Assembly (NCBI GenBank): GCA_003387805.1
Contig: QGSR01000021.1
Location: 1 to 13,299 of the forward strand
Reading direction: 5' to 3'
DNA length: 13,299 nucleotides
Origin: Bacillota bacterium
Lineage (GTDB): Bacteria; Bacillota; Limnochordia; Limnochordales; ZCTH02-B6
The notes under the pieces were generated by a model. It made no database searches and had not been told where the DNA came from. It saw nothing but the letters and a program-made list of their open reading frames with translations. A program made the position numbers and the translations under genes. How positions within the stretch are numbered: position 1 is the first letter of the stretch; the number at the start of each line of letters is the position of its first letter. Positions 1-7,372 of this stretch are shown piece by piece.

Positions 1-38
1 GCACCGCGCCGGGCGCCGGGTGGCGCCCGGCGCGGTGC
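1..38. repeat. Perfect 17-bp inverted repeat at the window edge, inside queA
   Basis: Bases 1-17 are the exact reverse complement of bases 22-38, with a 4-nt loop (GGGT, 18-21). The arm is 15/17 G+C. Both arms are in the queA reading frame, and the translation across them (RAGRR then VAPGAVL) fits the QueA family pattern, so the sequence may be genuine coding DNA. The first base of the arm coincides with the first base of the window, so the repeat may extend further upstream or reflect an assembly edge. Confidence 0.9.
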
Positions 39-730
39 TCTCCTTCGGCGACGGCCTCCTCACCGCCCAGGTGCTGGAGCGCACCGAAGGCGGCGGCCGC
101 ATCGTGCGCTTCCGCTCGGTGGGGCCCCTGGACGAGGCGCTGCAGCAAGCCGGTCAGGTGCCGCTGCCGCCCTATATCCACGAGGATCTGGAGGATCCCG
201 AACGCTACCAGACGGTGTACGCGCGGGAGGCGGGATCCAGCGCCGCGCCCACCGCGGGCCTGCATTTCACCCAGAGGGTGCTGGACGAGCTGAAACGCCG
301 CGGCGTGCACATCGCCGACGTGACGCTCCACGTAGGGCCGGGGACGTTTCGGCCGGTGAAAGCCGAGTACGTGGACGAACACGACATGCACGCCGAGTAC
401 TACCACATTCCGGAAGCCGCCGCCGTCGCGGTGCAGGAGGCCAAGCGGGAGGGGCGGCGCGTCATCGCCGTGGGCACCACGACGGCCCGCGCGCTGGAGT
501 CTTGGGCCGCGACGGGCGAGACCGCGGGCTGGACGGACTTGTTCATCTATCCGGGCTACCGCTGGCGCGTCGTCGACGGCCTGCTGACCAACTTCCACCT
601 GCCCCGCTCCAGCCTGCTCATGCTGGTCAGCGCCCTCCTGGGCCGGGAGCGGACGCTGGCCGCGTATCGCGAGGCGGTGAAGGAGCGGTACCGCTTTTTC
701 AGCTTCGGCGACGCGATGCTGATTTTGTGA
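1..730 (+). CDS. queA: S-adenosylmethionine:tRNA ribosyltransferase-isomerase QueA (5' truncated)
   Basis: QueA transfers and isomerises the ribose of S-adenosylmethionine onto 7-aminomethyl-7-deazaguanine in tRNA, giving epoxyqueuosine in the anticodon wobble position. The reading frame is open from base 2 to the TGA at 728-730, giving 242 residues. The family is usually about 340 residues, so roughly 100 N-terminal residues lie upstream of the window. The GTG at 20 is internal, because the residues before it (RAGRR) already fit the family pattern RPGRR-xx-PG. Family landmarks visible are SFGDGLL, AAPTAGLHFT, LHVGPGTFRPV, DEHDMHAEYY, VGTTTARALES, FIYPGYR and LLTNFHLPRSSLLMLVSA. The end is intact. 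It lies 19 nt upstream of tgt, the other tRNA-queuosine enzyme, and is probably co-transcribed with it. The identification is firm. Confidence 0.96.
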   Translation, partial: HRAGRRVAPGAVLSFGDGLLTAQVLERTEGGGRIVRFRSVGPLDEALQQAGQVPLPPYIHEDLEDPERYQTVYAREAGSSAAPTAGLHFTQRVLDELKRRGVHIADVTLHVGPGTFRPVKAEYVDEHDMHAEYYHIPEAAAVAVQEAKREGRRVIAVGTTTARALESWAATGETAGWTDLFIYPGYRWRVVDGLLTNFHLPRSSLLMLVSALLGRERTLAAYREAVKERYRFFSFGDAMLIL

Positions 731-737
731 CGTGTGA

Positions 738-1871
<1,134 letters not shown>

Positions 1872-1958
1872 GCCGACGAAATCCAAAGGCGAGGGCAGGA
1901 ACGCGCGGCAAGCCGTCGAAAAGGCAGTAGGTTAGTCATTGTTTGGCAACACGATCAC

Positions 1959-1965
1959 GGAGGAG
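1959..1965 (+). promoter_or_regulatory. Ribosome binding site of yajC
   Basis: GGAGGAG lies 9 nt before the ATG at 1975. This favours that start over the in-frame TTG at 1939, which has no comparable site and would add 12 residues ahead of the membrane segment. Confidence 0.8.
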
Positions 1966-1974
1966 TGTGAAAAC

Positions 1975-2265
1975 ATGGTGCTATTGGCAGCGGCGCCCGC
2001 GGCCGGAGGATTGCTGGGCTTTTTGCCCATCATTCTGATGCTCGCGGTCTTCTATCTCGTCCTCATCCGCCCGCAGATGCAGCAGCAGAAAAAGCGGCAG
2101 GAAATGCTGAATTCGCTGCGGGTCGGGGACAAAGTCATCACCATCGGCGGCATCCACGGCGAGCTGACGGCCGTGGACGACGACGAGGTGCGGGTCCGGG
2201 TCGCGGACAAGGTGGAGCTGCGCATGAACCGCTCGGGCATCGGCCACGTCAAAGGGAAGGACTGA
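1975..2265 (+). CDS. yajC: Preprotein translocase subunit YajC
   Basis: YajC is a small inner-membrane protein that associates with SecD and SecF and supports Sec-dependent export. The product is 96 residues. It has a short N-terminus, one hydrophobic segment at about 11-31, the family signature FYLVLIRPQ (26-34) at the membrane exit, a Gln/Lys-rich cytoplasmic stretch (35-45), and the conserved block MLNSLRVGDKVITIGGIHG (44-62), followed by a beta-rich tail. The ATG at 1975 was chosen for its strong binding site. A 103-nt gap separates it from tgt, with no convincing promoter or terminator visible. The HD-domain gene follows after 8 nt, and secD and secF come after that, giving the usual yajC-secD-secF set with one gene inserted. 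Confidence 0.95.
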   Translation: MVLLAAAPAAGGLLGFLPIILMLAVFYLVLIRPQMQQQKKRQEMLNSLRVGDKVITIGGIHGELTAVDDDEVRVRVADKVELRMNRSGIGHVKGKD

Positions 2266-2273
2266 CGGGCGCC

Positions 2274-2948
2274 ATGCCGGGCCACGATCGCGTGACGGTG
2301 GAGGCCGTCAAGGCGGACCCGCGGGTGGCGGGCTTTATCGCCGGCGCCGACCGGCATCTCGCGGCCATCGGATTTACCGAGCACGGCGAGCGGCACTGCA
2401 CCCTGGTGTCCCGCATCTCCTACAACGTGCTGCGCCGCCTGGGCTTTGACGAGCGCTCGGCGGAGCTGGCGGCCATCGCCGGGTACACCCACGACGTGGG
2501 CAACGTCGTCGCGCGGGAGGGGCACGCCCAGACGGGCGCCGCGCTGATGGCGCCCATCCTGCACGACCTGGGCATGCCGCCCGACGAAGTGGCCGTGGTC
2601 ATGGGCGCCATCGGTAACCACGAGGAGCGGCACGGGCACCCGGTCAACCCGGTGTCCGCGGCGCTGATTTTGGCCGACAAAAGCGACGTGCACCGCACGC
2701 GCGTGCGCAACCCCGACACGGCCACGTTCGACATTCACGACCGGGTCAACTACGCGGCGGTGCGCTCGTTCCTCAACGTGGACGGCGCGGCCCGCACCGT
2801 CACGCTGGAGCTGACCATCGAACCAGACGTCACGTCGGTCATGGAGTACTTCGAAATTTTTCTCGACCGCATGGTGATGTGCCGGCGAGCCGCCGAGTCG
2901 CTGGACGCCCGCTTTCATCTCGTCATCAACGGCGCGACGCTGCTGTAG
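2274..2948 (+). CDS. HD-domain metal-dependent phosphohydrolase of unknown substrate
   Basis: The protein is 224 residues with no signal peptide or membrane segment, so it is probably cytoplasmic. HD-superfamily metal ligands are visible in order: His41 (TEHGERH), His73-Asp74 (GYTHDVGNVV), His84, His116 (GAIGNHEE) and Asp135 (LADKSDVHR). The segment ILADKSDVHR followed by VRNPDTATFDIHDRVNYA (131-161) and the C-terminal EYFEIFLDRM-VMCRRAAE region (191-207) match, from memory, a family of unnamed HD proteins in clostridia. The substrate is unknown; nucleotides or cyclic nucleotides are possible for this superfamily but nothing here decides it. The gene lies 8 nt after yajC and 33 nt before secD, so it is very likely co-transcribed with the Sec genes. 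The start is supported by protein similarity more than by its weak binding site (GGGAAGGA at 2254-2261, 12-nt spacer). Confidence 0.85.
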   Translation: MPGHDRVTVEAVKADPRVAGFIAGADRHLAAIGFTEHGERHCTLVSRISYNVLRRLGFDERSAELAAIAGYTHDVGNVVAREGHAQTGAALMAPILHDLGMPPDEVAVVMGAIGNHEERHGHPVNPVSAALILADKSDVHRTRVRNPDTATFDIHDRVNYAAVRSFLNVDGAARTVTLELTIEPDVTSVMEYFEIFLDRMVMCRRAAESLDARFHLVINGATLL

Positions 2949-2966
2949 CCGACGCCCCGTCCGTCG

Positions 2967-2973
2967 AAGGAGG
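2967..2973 (+). promoter_or_regulatory. Ribosome binding site of secD
   Basis: AAGGAGG lies 8 nt before the TTG at 2982. This near-perfect site is the main reason to accept a TTG start for secD. Confidence 0.85.
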
Positions 2974-2981
2974 AAACGCCC

Positions 2982-4184
2982 TTGGCCCGCGACAACGTAC
3001 TGCGCATCGTCGCGATTTTGGTCATCGTGGCCGTGACCGGAGTCATCCTGTACCGCACGCCCATTCAGCTGGGACTGGACCTGCAGGGCGGCATCCACAT
3101 CGTCCTGGAGGCGCGGGACCCGAACGTCACCGATGAAGCCATGCAGGGCGCGCTGGCCGTCATCGAGCGGCGCATCAACGCGCTGGGCGTGGCCGAGCCC
3201 ACCATTCAGCGCCAAGGCGCGCGCCGCATCGTGGTGGAACTGCCCGGCGTCACCGACCATCAGCAGGCCGTGGACGTCATCGGCCGCACGGCCGTGCTGG
3301 AGATTCTCGATCCGTTCGGCCGGGTGGCCCTGACGGGCGCGGATCTCCGGGACGCCCGGGTCGGTCTCGACCAGTTCAACCAGCCGGCCATCGACATCGA
3401 GTTCACCCCCGAAGGCGCGGAGAAGTTCGCCCGGCTGACGACGCTGTACGTCGGGGAAGTCATCCCGCACCTGCTGGACGGCGAGGTGCTGGTGGCGCCG
3501 GTGGTGCGCCAGCCCATCACCGGCGGCACGGGGCAGATTACGGGCAACTTCACCTATGAGGAAGCCCGCAGCATCGCCATTCAGCTGAAGCACGGCGCGC
3601 TGCCGGTGGCCCTGGAAGTGGAGAGCATGAGCACCGTCGGCGCAACGCTGGGGCGGGAATCGGTGGAGGCCAGCCTCAAAGCCGCCGTCGTAGGGCTGGT
3701 CCTGGTGGTTCTTTTCATGCTGGCGTATTATCGCCTGCCCGGTTTTCTGGCCGACTTCGCTTTGGGAGTCTACGTTCTCATCGCGCTGGCGCTGCTCGCG
3801 CAGCTGGGCGCCACCTTGACGCTGCCGGGCATCGCGGGCTTCATTTTGTCCATCGGCATGGCGGTGGACGCCAACGTCCTCATCTTTGAACGGATCAAAG
3901 ACGAGCTGCGGGCCGGCAAGCGCATGCGGGCCGCGCTGCGGTCCGGTTTCCAGCGGGCGTTCGTGGCCATTTTCGACGCCAACTTGACGACGCTCATCGC
4001 CGTCGCGGCGCTGTACTACTTCGGCACCGGCCCGGTGCGGGGTTTCGCCGTCACGCTGGGGCTGGGCATTTTGGCCAGCATGTTCACGGCCGTGGTGATC
4101 ACCCGCTGGCTGCTGGGTCTGGCTATCGACTTGAATCCGAAGCGAGCCGAGAACTACTTCGGCGTCAGGGAGGCGGCGTCGTAA
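2982..4184 (+). CDS. secD: Protein translocase subunit SecD
   Basis: SecD and SecF form a membrane complex that uses the proton gradient to help pull proteins out of the SecYEG channel. The product is 400 residues, the short stand-alone form. It has a first membrane helix at about 8-24, the D1 motif LGLDLQGGIHIVLEA (30-44), an extracytoplasmic domain to about 225, and five C-terminal helices (about 229-249, 254-276, 279-297, 325-347, 352-377). The segment GMAVDANVLIFERI (292-305) carries Asp296, which corresponds to the conserved membrane Asp thought to be part of the proton path. The start is TTG, supported by an excellent binding site, and the helix begins soon after. The TAA stop shares its last A with the ATG of secF, which indicates translational coupling. 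Confidence 0.96.
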   Translation: MARDNVLRIVAILVIVAVTGVILYRTPIQLGLDLQGGIHIVLEARDPNVTDEAMQGALAVIERRINALGVAEPTIQRQGARRIVVELPGVTDHQQAVDVIGRTAVLEILDPFGRVALTGADLRDARVGLDQFNQPAIDIEFTPEGAEKFARLTTLYVGEVIPHLLDGEVLVAPVVRQPITGGTGQITGNFTYEEARSIAIQLKHGALPVALEVESMSTVGATLGRESVEASLKAAVVGLVLVVLFMLAYYRLPGFLADFALGVYVLIALALLAQLGATLTLPGIAGFILSIGMAVDANVLIFERIKDELRAGKRMRAALRSGFQRAFVAIFDANLTTLIAVAALYYFGTGPVRGFAVTLGLGILASMFTAVVITRWLLGLAIDLNPKRAENYFGVREAAS

Positions 4185-5098
4185 TGCGGGGCGTGCCCTC
4201 GTTCAACTTCATGCGCTGGAGCAAGACCACCGTCGCGCTCGCCGCGGTGCTGCTGGTGCTCAGCTTGTTCAGCATGCTGTTCAAAGGATTCAACCTCGGA
4301 ATCGATTTTACTGGGGGCCTGCTTTTGGAGCGGCACCTCGGCCGGGCGGCGACGGCCGCGGAAGTGCGGGAAGCCCTGCAGGCGCCGGAGCTCGCGGATT
4401 TGAACTTGTCCGGCGCCATCATCCAGCCGCTGGATGATCCGCGCGACGTTCTCATTCGGTTCCCGTCGCAGTCCAGCGCCGACGCGGCCCGCGTGGACGA
4501 GGTGCTGGCGCGCGTGTTCGGAAGCGTCGACGCCCGCCGGACGGAGTTCGTCGGGCCGGTCATCGGCGCGGAGCTGGTGCGCAACGCGCTGTGGGCGCTG
4601 GCGCTCTCGGCCGCGGGCATGCTGTTGTACTTGTGGTTCCGCTTCGAAGTGCGCTTCAGCGTCGTGGCCATCGCCACGGTGCTGCACAACGTGCTGGTCG
4701 TTTTGGGCGTCGTCTCGTTCTTTTCGTTTGAAATCAACAGCCCCTTCATCGCCGCGATTTTGACGGTTCTGGGCTACTCCATCAACGATACCATCGTCAT
4801 CTTCGACCGCATCCGCGAGCACTTGCAGGTGCGGCAGGAGCGCCCGTCGGCGGAACTGGTCAACCGCAGCCTCAACGAAACGCTGGCGCGCACCATCAAC
4901 ACCGGTCTGACCACTTTGCTGGTCGTCGTGAGCCTTCTCGTTTTCGGCGGCGAAACGATTCGCGAACTGATGATCACGCTGGCCGTCGGCATCGTCGTCG
5001 GCGCGTTTTCGTCGGTGTTCGTGGCCAGCCCCCTGTGGCTGTGGTGGCGGCTGCGGGATGCGGCCAAGCCCGGCGCCGGCGCGGCGCCCGCCCGCTAG
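4184..5098 (+). CDS. secF: Protein translocase subunit SecF
   Basis: SecF is the partner of SecD in the export motor. The product is 304 residues. It has a first helix at about 15-33, the motif NLGIDFTGGLLLE (37-49), an extracytoplasmic domain to about 130, then five helices. The signature GYSINDTIVIFDRIRE (197-212) and the following LNETLARTINTGLTTL (230-245) are clear. The ATG overlaps the secD stop by one base (TAATG), with AGGGAGG at 4167-4173 inside secD. SecD and SecF are separate proteins here, unlike the fused SecDF of Bacillus. A 45-nt gap follows before the UbiB-type gene. Confidence 0.96.
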   Translation: MRGVPSFNFMRWSKTTVALAAVLLVLSLFSMLFKGFNLGIDFTGGLLLERHLGRAATAAEVREALQAPELADLNLSGAIIQPLDDPRDVLIRFPSQSSADAARVDEVLARVFGSVDARRTEFVGPVIGAELVRNALWALALSAAGMLLYLWFRFEVRFSVVAIATVLHNVLVVLGVVSFFSFEINSPFIAAILTVLGYSINDTIVIFDRIREHLQVRQERPSAELVNRSLNETLARTINTGLTTLLVVVSLLVFGGETIRELMITLAVGIVVGAFSSVFVASPLWLWWRLRDAAKPGAGAAPAR

Positions 5099-5143
5099 GC
5101 GCACCCGGGACCGGTTCGGGCGGGGGGCAGGTGGTGAGATTCC

Positions 5144-6811
5144 GTGGCTTTGCTTTGGAGCAGGCGATACCGGCACCTGCGCCGCTACCGTCAAATCGTG
5201 GAAGTGCTGCTGAGGCACGGCTTCGGCTGGTTCGTGGAAAACGTGGATCTGCTGCACCTAGCGCCCTTCCGGCGCCGGGGACCAGCCGACGACCACGAGC
5301 CGCGCACCCGCGGCGCGCGCATGCGGGCCGCCATGGAGGAGCTGGGGCCCACCTTCATCAAGCTGGGCCAGCTTCTCAGCTCCCGCCCGGATTTTGTTCC
5401 CGCGGACATCATCAACGAGCTGAGCCTGCTGCAGGACCGGGTGCCGCCGGTGCCGGCGGAGGCTGTCACAGCGGCCGTGGAGGCCGAGCTGCAGCGGCCC
5501 CTGGCGGACGTGTTCGCCTCCTTCGATCCCGAACCTTTGGGCGCCGCGTCCATCGGACAAGTGCACCGGGCCACGCTGCCCGGCGGCGCGGACGTGGTGG
5601 TCAAGGTGCGGCGGCCGGGCATCGAAGACGTCATCGAAGTCGACCTGGACATTTTGGCGTCCCTGGCGGATCTGGCCGACGAGCGCTGGCCGTCGGGCCG
5701 GGTGTCGTTCGCCGAGGTGGTCGCCGAGTTCTCCCGCACGCTGCGCCGGGAGATGGACTACCGGCTGGAGGCGGCCAATACCGAGCGCTTTCGGCGACTG
5801 TTCGCGGACGACCCCCGCGTCGTCATTCCCCGCATCTATTCCGAGCTCTCCACGTCCCGTCTGCTGGTGATGGAGCATATTGACGGGGTCAAGATCAACG
5901 ATCTCGAGCGGCTGCGCGCGCTGGGCGTCGACACGGCGCAGCTGGCCCGGCTGGGCGCGGAAGTGTTTCTGCGCCAGGTGCTCATTGAAGGCGTCTTCCA
6001 CGGCGACCCGCACCCGGGCAATTTGTTCGTGCTGGAGGACGGCCGGCTGGGCGTTATCGACTTCGGCATCGTGGGCCGCCTGGACGAGCGGACCATGGAG
6101 TCGGTGGCCGACTTGTTCATCGGCGTGACGCAGCGGGATGCCGAGCGCATGATCGGCGGCCTGGTGCGCCTGGGCGCGCTGGACGACGACGCCGACATGC
6201 CCGCGCTGAAGCGGGATCTGGAGGACATGCTGGACCGCCACCTCGGAAAACCTCTTAAGGATTTGGCCATGGGCGTCATCGTCAACGACGTGCTGCACGT
6301 GGCCCACATGCACAAGCTGCGCCTGCCGCCGGACCTGCTGCTTTTGGGCAAAGCGCTGGTCACCATCGAAGGGCTGGGCCAGCAGCTGGATCCCGAATTC
6401 AACGCCCTGGAGGCGGGACGGCCTTTCGCCGAGGAGCTGATCCGGCGGCGGCTGCACCCGGCCGCGGCGGCGGGGCGTTTCGCCCGGGACGCGGGCGACC
6501 TTTTGGAGACGCTGCTGGGCCTGCCGGAAAAGGTGCAGCGCACCCTGAACCGGCTCAACCGGGGCGAAGTGCGGGTGCGGGTGCAGCTGGAGACGCTGGA
6601 CCGGACCGTGGGCCGGCTGGAGCGGGGCTACAACCGCATCGCCATGGCGGTCATGTTCGCGGCGCTGTTCATCGGCGCGGCCATTTTGTGGTCCGGCTCG
6701 CCCGGTCCCGTGCTCTGGGGCGTGCCCGTGCTGCCCGCCCTGGCGTTTTTCGCGGCCTTCGTCACCGGCGCGGTGCTGCTGGTGGGCGTGCTGCGGTCGG
6801 GCCCGCTGTAA
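5144..6811 (+). CDS. ABC1/UbiB-family atypical protein kinase-like protein
   Basis: UbiB/ABC1 (AarF) proteins are atypical kinases or ATPases linked to isoprenoid quinone and membrane lipid metabolism. The product is 555 residues. Family motifs are FIKLGQLLSSRPD (71-83, the KxGQ signature), the Ala-rich nucleotide loop PLGAASIGQVH (131-141), Lys154 in VVVKV, REMDYRLEA (202-210), the catalytic loop HGDPHPGN (286-293) and the metal-binding DFG (306-308). Two hydrophobic helices close the protein (about 504-522 and 528-549), giving the usual C-terminal membrane anchor. The start is GTG at 5144 with GGTGAG just upstream; the RYRQIV-xx-LLRHGFG N-terminus is typical for this family. All key residues are present. 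A role in menaquinone handling is possible, but the neighbours do not show it. It follows secF after 45 nt and may be in the same transcript. Confidence 0.93.
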   Translation: MALLWSRRYRHLRRYRQIVEVLLRHGFGWFVENVDLLHLAPFRRRGPADDHEPRTRGARMRAAMEELGPTFIKLGQLLSSRPDFVPADIINELSLLQDRVPPVPAEAVTAAVEAELQRPLADVFASFDPEPLGAASIGQVHRATLPGGADVVVKVRRPGIEDVIEVDLDILASLADLADERWPSGRVSFAEVVAEFSRTLRREMDYRLEAANTERFRRLFADDPRVVIPRIYSELSTSRLLVMEHIDGVKINDLERLRALGVDTAQLARLGAEVFLRQVLIEGVFHGDPHPGNLFVLEDGRLGVIDFGIVGRLDERTMESVADLFIGVTQRDAERMIGGLVRLGALDDDADMPALKRDLEDMLDRHLGKPLKDLAMGVIVNDVLHVAHMHKLRLPPDLLLLGKALVTIEGLGQQLDPEFNALEAGRPFAEELIRRRLHPAAAAGRFARDAGDLLETLLGLPEKVQRTLNRLNRGEVRVRVQLETLDRTVGRLERGYNRIAMAVMFAALFIGAAILWSGSPGPVLWGVPVLPALAFFAAFVTGAVLLVGVLRSGPL

Positions 6812-6831
6812 CGGGCCGGCCGGGCGGCCCG
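6812..6831 (+). terminator. GC-rich hairpin just after the UbiB-type gene (possible weak terminator)
   Basis: CGGGCCG (6812-6818) and CGGCCCG (6825-6831) form a perfect 7-bp stem with a 6-nt loop, starting one base after the TAA stop. No T-run follows, so it does not meet the usual rule for an intrinsic terminator. It could slow transcription or protect a 3' end. Confidence 0.3.
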
Positions 6832-6846
6832 CGGCCTCGTCCCGCA

Positions 6847-6862
6847 GCGGCCTCCGGGCCGC
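6847..6862 (+). other. Second GC hairpin in the gap before lapA
   Basis: GCGGCC (6847-6852) and GGCCGC (6857-6862) form a 6-bp stem with a 4-nt loop. With the hairpin at 6812-6831 it makes a tandem pair in the 169-nt gap. In DNA that is nearly all G+C such stems arise easily, so a function is uncertain. No good promoter is seen in the rest of the gap. Confidence 0.3.
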
Positions 6863-6980
6863 GCCGGGCCGCCGGACCGTCGCGCCGGGGCAGGAAAGGC
6901 GGGCCGGGCGGAGAAATCTTACGAAACGCGAAGGCGGCCCGGACGGGCAAGGCCCGGCGGGCTATAGGGGGACTGCCCGC

Positions 6981-7319
6981 GTGCAGCTGCTTCTGGTCAT
7001 CGCCCTGTTGTTTGCATTGGCCGTCGCCGTGTTCGCGGTGCAGAACGCGGAGACCATCTCGTTCCGCTTGTTCGGGTGGCAGTCCGAGACGTCGCTGGTA
7101 TTCGTCGTGCTGGCCGCGGCCGCGGCCGGCGCCGTCGCGGCGGGGCTGGTGGGCCTGGTCAAGCAGATCAAGTCTTCCCTGCGCATCCGCCAGCTGCAGC
7201 ACCGCCTGCAGAAGGCGGAGCAGGAGGTGGAGCGCCTTCAGGCGGAGCTCCACGAGCTGCAGCGCTCCGAGGCCGAGGAAGGCGGCGAGGCCGCCCTGGA
7301 GCCGCCGGCGGACGTCTAG
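6981..7319 (+). CDS. LapA-domain (DUF1049-type) small membrane protein
   Basis: The protein is 112 residues with two hydrophobic helices (about 2-20 and 38-60) and a charged heptad-like helix at about 66-97 that looks like a coiled coil, followed by an acidic tail. The first helix ends in the motif VFAVQNAETISFRLFGW, typical of LapA/DUF1049 proteins. In Escherichia coli the related LapA works with LapB in lipopolysaccharide control. Here the host is probably a Bacillota member, so that role should not be transferred. The GTG at 6981 has GGGGGA at 6967-6972 with an 8-nt spacer. It lies 169 nt after the UbiB-type gene and 53 nt before recJ. The family call is good; the function is unknown. Confidence 0.85.
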   Translation: MQLLLVIALLFALAVAVFAVQNAETISFRLFGWQSETSLVFVVLAAAAAGAVAAGLVGLVKQIKSSLRIRQLQHRLQKAEQEVERLQAELHELQRSEAEEGGEAALEPPADV

Positions 7320-7360
7320 GCTCACCTGGTTTTTCATCGGTTTTTGCACGTCTTTCCGCT

Positions 7361-7367
7361 GGGAGGA
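7361..7367 (+). promoter_or_regulatory. Ribosome binding site of recJ
   Basis: GGGAGGA lies 5 nt before the ATG at 7373. It sets the recJ start and shows that the open frame reaching back to 7076 across lapA is not part of the gene. Confidence 0.8.
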
Positions 7368-7372
7368 CCGGC

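Noticed and set aside
1939..1974. TTG at 1939 as the yajC start
   Set aside because: It has no clear binding site, while GGAGGAG stands 9 nt before the ATG at 1975.
2052..3593. Long open frame on the - strand (513 codons) opposite yajC, the HD gene and secD
   Set aside because: It spans three well-supported + strand genes and its translation is His/Arg/Asp-rich without family motifs.
3703..3731. TATTAT in secD as a -10 box
   Set aside because: No acceptable -35 box at 16-18 bp upstream; it encodes Tyr-Tyr within a membrane helix boundary.
6940..6968. TATAGG before lapA as a -10 box
   Set aside because: The -35 position (CGGACG) is poor, and the transcript would begin at or within the binding site.
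7112..7127. Self-complementary GGCC/GCGG run
   Set aside because: It encodes the alanine stretch of the second LapA helix; simple GC-rich codon repetition explains it.
7320..7360. T-runs (TTTTTC, TTTTTG) after lapA as an intrinsic terminator
   Set aside because: No stem directly precedes either T-run, and the next gene follows closely.
7076..7372. Upstream extension of the recJ open frame through lapA
   Set aside because: RecJ homology starts at the ATG at 7373, which has its own binding site. The extension is low-complexity and overlaps the LapA-type gene.
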